Source: JAAAOZ01 sp964496595 (GTDB taxonomy: Bacteria; Chloroflexota; Anaerolineae; B4-G1; SLSP01). Taken from it: a stretch of 17,752 bases of DNA. Location of the stretch: the NCBI GenBank assembly GCA_964496595.1, contig CAZCAI010000104.1:1-17752 (forward strand). The letters run 5' to 3'. Of this stretch, positions 1-6,178 are shown one piece after another; positions within the stretch are counted from its first letter, which is position 1, and each line of letters begins with the position of its first letter. The notes beneath the pieces were generated by a model that saw only the letters and a program-made list of their open reading frames with translations, did not search any database and was not told the origin of the DNA. The position numbers were made by a program, and so were the translations under genes.

Positions 1-3000
1 CTCCCAGCAACTCCGCACTCTGGAAGGCGTTAGCGATCTGCCCGGCCAGCGTTGTGAAGACATCCACATCCGCCGGAGTGAAGTAGTGGGACTCATCGTG
101 CTGCACATCGAAGACGCCCAGCACCTTGCCGCCCGCGATGGCCGGCACCGCGACCTCGGTCCTGGTATCCGGCAGCAGCGGGTTGGGCATGAAGTGGGGG
201 TTCTCGGTCACGTCATCGACCAGCACCGGCTCTTGGGTGCGCGCCGCCCTCGCGACCAGCGAGGCCTCACGATCTAAGGGGATGCTGTGCCCTTCGGCCA
301 ACATCTTCTCCCCGGCCTCGCCGTAGCCCGCCCGGAGGTTGAGTGTGCCGCTTTCCTCATCCAAGGTGTAGACGTGGACGTAGTAGAGGCCAAATTGTTC
401 TTTAATCAGCGGGATCACGGTTTCCAGCAGTTCATCGGGATCGAGAATCGATCCGACCTGCTCGGAAATCTGCGCCGCCGTGTCCAAGCGCTGCGTGAAG
501 CGCTCCTGTTCTATCTCCGCCAGCTTGCGCTCGGTGATGTCGGTATGCGTGCCGATGGTACGCTCGGCTATGCCATCCGGTGTGTACTCGGTGACATAGC
601 CGTGGGCCTGGATCCAACGCCAATCGCCTCCCTTAGACTTCATCCTGAACTGCAAATGGAAGTCCTCGCCCTTCTGGATGCCATTTTGAACAATGGCGTT
701 TGCGCGCTCGGCGTCATCGGGATGGAGCAACATGCCCCACGTACTCAACTCTTGTGGCAGTTCGTTGGGTTCATAGCCCAACATCGTGTACCACGTGGGG
801 TTGTAGTAAACCTCGTTCCGCTGCGGCCAGAATTCCCAGATGCCCACGCGCCCGGATTCCAACGCCAGCGATAGGCGTTCTTCGTTAGCGCGCAATCGCT
901 CTTCTGCCTGTCTACGCTCTGTGATGTCCAACAAAAGGCCATTGAAGATCAAACGGCTTTCCTGGTGTGTCGGCGTCGAAACGCCGTTGAACCACAAGAT
1001 ATCGCCAGAAGGCTTGACGAAACGCCCCTCAAATTCCCACGGCGACTGCGCGGCAATCGCTTCCTCAATCGAGGATATTAGACGTTCCCGATCATCTTCA
1101 TGCATATGCGCGATAAATTCTGGGAAGAAAGTTTCGATGTCAGGTTCGAGGCCAAAGACATCCTCGGCCCGCTCACTGACGTAAGCTATTCCCATCTCGC
1201 CAGATTCCGTGACCTGGAACTGATATACCACGCCCGGCACATTTGCCGCCATACTGCGCAGGCGTTCCTCACGCTCGCGAATCGCTTCCTCCGCCTGTTT
1301 GCGCTCGGTGATGTCGCGAATGAGCGCCAGGACTTGATCATCGCCGCTGGGGACCATCCGCGCCTCATAATAATGCATCGCGTCGCCCACCGGCGCTTGA
1401 TACTCGTAGATCACCTGCTCGCCGGTCTGTAAAGTTTGATCCAAATGCTCCAATGTCATCTCGGCCAAGGAAGGCGGCAAGACCTCAGAGACGTGATGGC
1501 CCAAAAAGACTTCGGGCGGCGCGAGGAGTTTGGACCCAACCTCGGCCTTGTAATCCAAGAATGTGCCGTCGCTATCGAAGCGGAACATCAAGTCGGGGAT
1601 AGCGTTCAACAGCGCGGCGCGTTGGGCCGCGTTTCTGCGGGCTTCCGCCTCGGCTGCGGTCTGCGCCTCGAAGATACGGGCGTTGCGGAAGGCCGTCGCG
1701 ATCTGGCCGGCCAGCGTGCGGAAGGCGTCCAGGTCGGCGGCGGTGAAGTAATTCTTCTCGTCGTGCTGGACGTCGAAGACGCCCAACACCTCGTCGCCGG
1801 CGATAGCCGGCACCGCGACCTCAGCTCTGGTATCGGGCAGGAGCGGGTTGGGCATGAAGTTGGGGTTCTTAGTCACATCGTTGACCAGCACGGGTTCTTG
1901 CGTGCGGGCCGCCGTCGCGACCAGTGACGCCTCGCGATCCAGCGGGATGCGGTGGCCTTCGGCCAACATCTTCTCGCCGGCCTCGCCATAGCCCGCTCGG
2001 AGGTTGAGCGTGCCGCTCTCTGCATCTACCGTGTAGACGTGGACGTAATAGAGACCGAAGCGCTCTTTGATCAGGGGGATCACGGTTTGGAGCAACTCAT
2101 CAGGATCGAGGATGGTGTTGACCTGCGTGGCGATATCGGCGGCGGTGCTGAGGCGGCGCGTGAAGCGCTCGCGCTCCGCTTCCGCCTGCTTGCGATCGGT
2201 GATGTCGCGGGCGACCCAGACAACGCGATCTTCGGTCAGGGGGGTGATCGTCGCGAAGAAAGTCACCTCGCCCGATTGCACCGGCAACGTGTACTCAAAG
2301 TTCTCCGACTCGCCGGAGTCCAAGACACGGTGAATTTGCTCTAAATAAGCATCGGCCGCGGCGGGGGGGAGCACATCGTGCATCAATTGTCCGGCCAAAT
2401 CATTGGGAGGTTTGTAGAGCAGATCGGGGTTCGTGGGCGCGATTTCGACGTAGCGCCCTTCGCGATCCAACACCATCACGATGTCGGGCATCGCGGAGAA
2501 GATAGCGCGCAGCTTGGTCTCACTTTCGCCCATCTCTTTTTCCAGACGCTCCGACTTCAACTGCTCCAAGCCGACGTCGGCCAGCATCACGGCAAAATTG
2601 GAGAGATAGGTCAACAGCGGATCAAGGCGTTCCCGCGAGACAATGGGGACCTGGGCCAGGGCTGCTAAATAAGCCTCCTCGTCCAGTCCGAATTCCTGCG
2701 CCTGCTTGCGGAAGCGCTCGACGTCCGGCGCCTCAAACAAAAATTGGCCGGTGAAGACCGTGCCAATATGCTCTCCCTCGACGATGATCGGGGCCGCGAC
2801 ATCGACCAGGCCGTTCGCGCACTCGTACACCACGTACGGCTCCCCTTCGTCCAGGTGCTCAGCGATATAGATATCGCTCTTAGTGCAGCGCGCCGCCAAC
2901 TCGGGACAGACGCGATGAAACTCCGTGCAGATCGGCTGCCAGCCCGTGGCCGTGAGCACCGTGCCATCCGCCTCCAGAATCGCCGTGGGCGCTTCTGTGA

Positions 3001-3070
3001 CCTGATAAAAATCATCCATCAACGTTTGAAGTCGATCAACATCCACGAGGTCTGAAAGTTTATACTTCAT
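1..3070 (-). CDS. PocR-PAS-GAF multi-domain sensor protein, 3' end outside window
   Basis: At least 1023 codons are visible, and the frame is still open at the left edge, so the C-terminus is missing. The start is ATG at 3070, preceded by AAGGAG (3079-3084) at 8 nt spacing. Approximate domain order: residues 1-165 resemble the PocR ligand-sensing domain, with clustered cysteines (QPICTEF, RVC, AARC, YECANG) and PIIVEGEHIG; PAS at 183-290; GAF at 305-460; PAS at 490-590; PAS at 603-715; PAS at 730-845; GAF at 863-1020. Most PAS domains end in the usual DITERK-type linker. The two GAF domains agree in about four of five residues, and the DNA is also very similar (about 20-490 versus 1690-2170), which indicates internal duplication. 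Proteins of this kind are usually cytoplasmic sensor kinases or cyclase/phosphodiesterase sensors, but the output domain lies outside the window, so the catalytic type is unknown. No transmembrane segment is seen. The receiver gene upstream (3297-3668, same strand, 226 bp apart) is a plausible partner. Confidence 0.9.
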   Translation of the reverse strand, partial: MKYKLSDLVDVDRLQTLMDDFYQVTEAPTAILEADGTVLTATGWQPICTEFHRVCPELAARCTKSDIYIAEHLDEGEPYVVYECANGLVDVAAPIIVEGEHIGTVFTGQFLFEAPDVERFRKQAQEFGLDEEAYLAALAQVPIVSRERLDPLLTYLSNFAVMLADVGLEQLKSERLEKEMGESETKLRAIFSAMPDIVMVLDREGRYVEIAPTNPDLLYKPPNDLAGQLMHDVLPPAAADAYLEQIHRVLDSGESENFEYTLPVQSGEVTFFATITPLTEDRVVWVARDITDRKQAEAERERFTRRLSTAADIATQVNTILDPDELLQTVIPLIKERFGLYYVHVYTVDAESGTLNLRAGYGEAGEKMLAEGHRIPLDREASLVATAARTQEPVLVNDVTKNPNFMPNPLLPDTRAEVAVPAIAGDEVLGVFDVQHDEKNYFTAADLDAFRTLAGQIATAFRNARIFEAQTAAEAEARRNAAQRAALLNAIPDLMFRFDSDGTFLDYKAEVGSKLLAPPEVFLGHHVSEVLPPSLAEMTLEHLDQTLQTGEQVIYEYQAPVGDAMHYYEARMVPSGDDQVLALIRDITERKQAEEAIREREERLRSMAANVPGVVYQFQVTESGEMGIAYVSERAEDVFGLEPDIETFFPEFIAHMHEDDRERLISSIEEAIAAQSPWEFEGRFVKPSGDILWFNGVSTPTHQESRLIFNGLLLDITERRQAEERLRANEERLSLALESGRVGIWEFWPQRNEVYYNPTWYTMLGYEPNELPQELSTWGMLLHPDDAERANAIVQNGIQKGEDFHLQFRMKSKGGDWRWIQAHGYVTEYTPDGIAERTIGTHTDITERKLAEIEQERFTQRLDTAAQISEQVGSILDPDELLETVIPLIKEQFGLYYVHVYTLDEESGTLNLRAGYGEAGEKMLAEGHSIPLDREASLVARAARTQEPVLVDDVTENPHFMPNPLLPDTRTEVAVPAIAGGKVLGVFDVQHDESHYFTPADVDVFTTLAGQIANAFQSAELLG

Positions 3071-3143
3071 AGCCCCAGCTCCTTGCCAGTTCCTTCAATA
3101 ACAAGATAGGTCTCCACTGATAAAGTTTGCATTGCATTCAATT

Positions 3144-3171
3144 GCGCGGCTCTGCTTGCGTGGCTCTGCTT
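3144..3171. repeat. 14-bp tandem duplication in the spacer upstream of the sensor gene
   Basis: GCGCGGCTCTGCTT is followed directly by GCGTGGCTCTGCTT, two copies with one difference. It lies in the 226-bp spacer between the receiver and sensor genes, about 75-100 bases upstream of the sensor start. The same spacer has a TTACGTAA palindrome near 3245-3252 and the word TTCAATAACAA twice. No convincing promoter or terminator was recognised there. Confidence 0.6.
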
Positions 3172-3296
3172 CTGATATACAAGAGATTCAATAACAACTT
3201 CTTCCTTAAGTATAGTCAAGCCTGCATTGCCAGAAAGTATCAATTACGTAACAAAGGGGGCGCTTTAAGTTGGAGAATGGTTAAAACGCGGAGGTT

Positions 3297-3668
3297 CTAA
3301 GACGCTCCAAGCAACCGGCTGACGAGAATGACCAGATGAGAGAGGGATACCGGCTTTTCCAGGTAGAATTCGACCCCTAACTCATCACAGAAAGGTCGAT
3401 ATTCAGGGTTGCCGGAGACGACGATGACTTTCGTACCCCGCGCGTGGAGATCTCCAAAGCGCTCCGTGAGGAAATCTATGCCGTGCTCGCCGCCTAAGCG
3501 CATATCGCAGATACAGAGATCAAAGGTCCGCTCGGCCAGTAATGCATCGGCATCGGCAATAGATGAAACAGGACAAACTTCATAGCCGCTGTTCCCCAAG
3601 GCTTTTTCATACAGCCGAATTGCATCAGAGTCATCTTCTAAGACTATAATCGATTCAGAATTAGGCAT
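3297..3668 (-). CDS. Single-domain response regulator (receiver domain)
   Basis: This 123-residue protein consists of one CheY-like receiver domain with no output domain. The acidic pair is D12-D13 (VLEDDSD), the phosphoacceptor is D55 (CICDMRLGG), the switch residue is S85 (VIVVSGNPEY), and the conserved lysine is K105 (LEKPVS). All residues needed for phosphorylation by a histidine kinase are present. Such stand-alone receivers relay phosphate or control a partner protein by binding it. The gene lies just upstream of, and on the same strand as, the PocR-PAS-GAF sensor, so the two may form one signalling unit; this is inferred from position. The Shine-Dalgarno match before ATG 3668 is weak (GGATAA-like). 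The 285-bp spacer upstream (3669-3953) holds no recognisable gene. Confidence 0.92.
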   Translation of the reverse strand: MPNSESIIVLEDDSDAIRLYEKALGNSGYEVCPVSSIADADALLAERTFDLCICDMRLGGEHGIDFLTERFGDLHARGTKVIVVSGNPEYRPFCDELGVEFYLEKPVSLSHLVILVSRLLGAS

Positions 3669-3769
3669 CTTGTTTATCCATAGGTTCTATCAACTTTGAA
3701 AACTACCAGTTCTAGAGATCACTTCGCTAAAATAGCCTAAACTCACATCTACCATTATGAGGAAATTGT

Positions 3770-3782
3770 CAGACATTGTCTG
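3770..3782. promoter_or_regulatory. 13-bp inverted repeat upstream of the receiver gene, possible operator
   Basis: CAGACA and TGTCTG flank a single T, a perfect 6+1+6 dyad about 100 bases upstream of the receiver start codon. A further ATTGTC copy just to its left makes a partial direct repeat. A weak 7-bp stem (AGAGAGA 3829-3835 with TCTCTCT 3847-3853) is in the same spacer. No clear -10/-35 pair was found. The role is unknown, and short dyads of this size also arise by chance. Confidence 0.25.
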
Positions 3783-3953
3783 TGGGGAAAACTTGACACT
3801 TCATGTGGTGAAATCTTAACGTTCCTCAAGAGAGACTATGCAGGAATCTCTCTCAATTTTAACATAGTTTTTTGGTTACAGCAAACGACAGGCAGGAATT
3901 TCTTTTCAAAATGAGGCTGATGAGGCGTTGGATTGGAAATGGGTGAGATCTCG

Positions 3954-5027
3954 CTAAGGTTTCTGGCAGATCAGGAGATACTCGTGCTTAAAGAGGTAAA
4001 AGCCACCGACCAGGGCGCGATAGCGCCAGAGGGCCTTCTGATTGCGCTTGGCGCGCGTCTCATCGAAGTTCTTGACGACGATGCTTTTGAGGCGATAGCC
4101 ATGATTCATCACGGCCTGCATCAGGTAGAAGCCGAGGGGGATCCACTCCCCCTGGCTGTATTTGTCGCCGATGACGACGACCAGGTAGCGTCCGCGCGCC
4201 AGCACCGGCGTGATGCGCGCCACGATCTGCTCGAATTGCGCGACGAAGTCATCCACAGAGGCGGCGTTGGAGAGATCGCGCGGGTTTTCGCTGAATTGGA
4301 TGATGTCGTGGTAGGGCGGATGCAGCAGCGCCAACTGCACCTGCTCGATCTGGTGGCGCGCCAGGAGCGCGGCGTAATCGAAGCTGCGACTGTCGCCCGG
4401 CACCACCTCGGTGGTCACCTGCGCCGGATTCGGCTCCTCGGCGATCAACTCGCGCGCGCGGGCCGCCACGTCCGGGTTGAGTTCCACGCCTAAGCCGTGC
4501 CGCCCCAAGCGCCGGCATTCGATCAAGGTGGTGCCGCTGCCCGCGAAGGGATCGAGCACCCACTCGCCGCGCCTGGTGTAGCGGCGCATCATCTGGTGCG
4601 GGATCTGCGGGATGAAGTTACCCCAATACCAGGCCGCGTGCGCGCCGGCGTTGTCGCGGCGCTCCATCATCCAGAGGCTGTCGGTTAGAATGTCGTCATA
4701 TTCCTTCCAGCGGCTCAGGTTGATGTCGTTGACTTGGGAAGTGCGCACCTCGGTCACGCCCTTGCGCAACCGCCGCAGATAGTACTTCGTCCGCTGCAAC
4801 GTCCGCGTCTTCAGGATCTGCACTAACTCGTCCTCGAACACGTCGCGGCGCAGGGAGATCGAGGGGGTTTCATCGGCGGCGCGATACTCCGCCATACCAT
4901 CGCGCAACGTCGCGATCCGCTCGCGGATCAGGGCCAGATCCTCCGCCGCGATGCACGCATCCAGCACCTCCAGTAGGCGGGATTTACTCAGCTCAATGTG
5001 TTCTCGTTTTTTCTCAGAAGATGTCAT
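3954..5027 (-). CDS. Site-specific DNA methyltransferase (N6-adenine or N4-cytosine type)
   Basis: This 357-residue protein is predicted to transfer a methyl group from S-adenosylmethionine to an exocyclic amino group in DNA. Motif I is D159-PFAGSGTT, followed by an acidic motif II residue E182 (GVELNP), GDSR at 211-214, and motif IV as H236-PPY (LHPPYHDII). HPPY in place of DPPY/NPPY/SPPY occurs in part of this superfamily. Order I before IV is unlike the permuted beta class. Residues 1-130 are a helical N-terminal extension, and the C-terminus (FKHEYLLICQKP) is typical of these enzymes. It starts 10 nt after the stop of the probable nuclease gene, with GGGACGG in the gap serving as a weak ribosome binding site, so the two are very likely co-transcribed. 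The target sequence and the modified base cannot be read from the sequence. An orphan methyltransferase is the alternative. Confidence 0.88.
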   Translation of the reverse strand: MTSSEKKREHIELSKSRLLEVLDACIAAEDLALIRERIATLRDGMAEYRAADETPSISLRRDVFEDELVQILKTRTLQRTKYYLRRLRKGVTEVRTSQVNDINLSRWKEYDDILTDSLWMMERRDNAGAHAAWYWGNFIPQIPHQMMRRYTRRGEWVLDPFAGSGTTLIECRRLGRHGLGVELNPDVAARARELIAEEPNPAQVTTEVVPGDSRSFDYAALLARHQIEQVQLALLHPPYHDIIQFSENPRDLSNAASVDDFVAQFEQIVARITPVLARGRYLVVVIGDKYSQGEWIPLGFYLMQAVMNHGYRLKSIVVKNFDETRAKRNQKALWRYRALVGGFYLFKHEYLLICQKP

Positions 5028-5037
5028 ACCGTCCCGT

Positions 5038-5679
5038 TCAATATCGAATCGCCCAGATAATGTCTGCTAACGTTTCCTGCCCCGCGCCAAAATCGAAGCG
5101 ATGCAGGCGCGCCGCGTCGAAGGTCGCAACGTAATCCTGCACGATGGTGCGTAGCCACCCCAATTCCGCGCGGAGTTTCCAGTGCTGGCCGTTGAAGGCG
5201 AAGAGCACGAGGAAGAGCCGATTGGCGAGGTGATGGCGCTGTTGCTGGCTCTGGCGGCGATAGAACCAGCGGATCAGCTCCGCCGGGTGGTTGACGGCAT
5301 AGTTGAGATCGCGCCCGAAGCCCTGGGGGAAGACGGAGGTCTTGTGATCGAAGGGCAGGCCATCGATTGTAAAATCGACCTGGCGATGGCGCGGATTCGA
5401 GGCCGGCGTCACACGATCCAGCGTGCAACACATCTCCTCGATGGCCCGCGCCGACCAGAAGTTGTACCAGCGATTGAGCGCGTAGTTGAAGTAAGCGTCG
5501 CGCTCGTCATCAGATGCGCCGCCGAAGCGCCGTTCGATCTGTTTCAGGAGCGTTTCGAATTGAGGAATGCGATAAACAAAGCGCGTCTGAGCATCGAAAC
5601 GATCATTCTGCACCCGCCCCCAGACGTAGGGATAGGCCCAGCGCTGCTTCAACTCCACTTCAATGTGAGATAGATCCAT
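5038..5679 (-). CDS. Putative restriction endonuclease-like protein, PD-(D/E)XK type
   Basis: With the start used here the protein has 213 residues. It contains VDFTIDGLPFDHKTSVFP, giving D102 then D111-H-K113, which fits the D-x(n)-(D/E)-x-K metal-binding core of PD-(D/E)XK nucleases, here with Asp in the second acidic position. E81/E82 could supply an upstream acid, and a hydrophobic strand (LFLVLFAF) follows. The gene sits directly upstream of a DNA methyltransferase with a 10-nt gap, which suggests a type II-like restriction partner; nuclease activity is inferred, not shown. The start is uncertain: ATG codons at 5712, 5706 and 5679 are in frame, and the frame stays open to a TTG at 5790. 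ATG 5679 was chosen because AGGAG (5692-5696) precedes it, although the 12-nt spacing is long, and because the residues before it look unconserved. The palindrome at 5752-5774 also argues against the TTG start. Confidence 0.68.
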   Translation of the reverse strand: MDLSHIEVELKQRWAYPYVWGRVQNDRFDAQTRFVYRIPQFETLLKQIERRFGGASDDERDAYFNYALNRWYNFWSARAIEEMCCTLDRVTPASNPRHRQVDFTIDGLPFDHKTSVFPQGFGRDLNYAVNHPAELIRWFYRRQSQQQRHHLANRLFLVLFAFNGQHWKLRAELGWLRTIVQDYVATFDAARLHRFDFGAGQETLADIIWAIRY

Positions 5680-5751
5680 CTCCAAACCCAGCTCCTGTCT
5701 CGTCATTGACATCACCGACGCAACCAGCAACCAGAGTGTACCCATTCTGAT

Positions 5752-5774
5752 CAAATAGTCAAAGTGACTATTTG
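5752..5774. promoter_or_regulatory. Perfect 10+3+10 palindrome, probable operator of the nuclease-methyltransferase unit
   Basis: CAAATAGTCA (5752-5761) and TGACTATTTG (5765-5774) form a perfect inverted repeat around AAG. It lies 40-95 bases upstream of the possible nuclease start codons and touches the putative -35 of the opposite-facing promoter at 5772-5799. Restriction-modification operons often have such dyads for a controller protein or for self-repression by the methyltransferase. No separate controller gene is visible. A small RNA hairpin is the alternative. Confidence 0.45.
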
Positions 5775-5799
5775 CCCCCCATGCTATCAAGAGTATAAT
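5772..5799 (+). promoter_or_regulatory. Candidate sigma-70-type promoter, plus strand
   Basis: A perfect TATAAT (5794-5799) stands 16 bp after TTGCCC (5772-5777, four of six matches to the -35 consensus). Transcription would begin near 5806 and run to the terminator at 6014-6042, a transcript of roughly 240 nt. On the opposite strand the same bases give TATACT (5797 to 5792), a possible overlapping -10 box for the nuclease gene, though no good -35 accompanies it. Confidence 0.45.
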
Positions 5800-5898
5800 G
5801 AATGCGTGGCGTTATGATACACAACCCCACTTTCTCCCCAGGAAACCCACGCGCACCATTTCTATCATTTAAAGACTTAAAGATGTGAGGAAAGCAAC

Positions 5899-6015
5899 TT
5901 GTCATTCGATCCCAGAATGCACGAGAGGTATCAAAATTTCACACTCGACACACAACCCATCCCCCTTGCCTGCATGGCCCACGTGGATGGGAACCGCTTA
6001 CGCAGCTCTGCCTAG
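5899..6015 (+). CDS. Candidate small protein of 38 residues, function unknown
   Basis: This is a short frame with TTG start at 5899 and stop TAG at 6013-6015. GAGGA (5887-5891) stands 7 nt before the TTG, a good ribosome binding site. An internal ATG at 5917 would give 32 residues but has a weaker site. The stop overlaps the first bases of a strong terminator (6014-6042), and a TATAAT promoter lies about 105 bp upstream, so the layout is that of a small monocistronic gene. The product begins MSFDPRMHERYQNF and ends HVDGNRLRSSA; it is polar and charged, has a single Cys (PLACMAH), and shows no signal peptide or membrane segment. I do not recognise it. The transcript could instead be a non-coding RNA, because CCCATCC (5956-5962) and GGATGGG (5985-5991) can pair within the frame. 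Confidence 0.35.
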   Translation: MSFDPRMHERYQNFTLDTQPIPLACMAHVDGNRLRSSA

Positions 6016-6042
6016 CCCTGGCCGATTTGGCCGGGGCTTTTT
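6014..6042 (+). terminator. Rho-independent terminator upstream of the amylopullulanase gene
   Basis: AGCCCTGGCC (6014-6023) pairs with GGCCGGGGCT (6029-6038) over 10 bp with one T-G wobble, with a GATTT loop and a T run at 6038-6042. It works only in the plus direction. No known plus-strand gene precedes it, which implies a short transcript from about 5806. It could also insulate, or act as an attenuator for, the large gene starting at 6179. Between 6043 and 6178 only a weak CATAAT (6098-6103) without a good -35 was seen as a possible promoter for that gene. Confidence 0.85.
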
Positions 6043-6178
6043 GTATCTCAGGTGAGAAGTATCACGCTACCAATCACATCAAATAAGGGGGTGATGCCAT
6101 AATCAAGACCGGACATTGGTAAGGGACAATTTTGTTTTCCGTTTTTCCAAACTAACATCAGAAAGGAGATTAGACAAG

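Noticed and set aside
287..874. Plus-strand frames across 1-3055
   Set aside because: The minus strand is one continuous frame of at least 1023 codons with PocR, PAS and GAF domains; the plus frames are its shadows.
3793..3821. TTGACA on the plus strand in the 3669-3953 spacer
   Set aside because: The bases at the expected -10 (TTAACG) are poor and no plus-strand gene follows.
5713..5790. TTG start at 5790 for the nuclease-like protein
   Set aside because: It would translate through the perfect palindrome at 5752-5774, has no ribosome binding site, and adds residues with no family resemblance.
5806..6042. Idea that the short transcript is 6S RNA, 4.5S RNA, tmRNA or a tRNA
   Set aside because: No SRP core sequence, no tRNA-like fold and no long 6S-type rod could be drawn by eye; only one 7-bp stem and the terminator were found.
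6116..6178. Upstream TTG start extending the amylopullulanase by 21 residues
   Set aside because: ATG 6179 has AAAGGAG at suitable spacing and starts directly with a signal peptide; the extension would bury the signal peptide.
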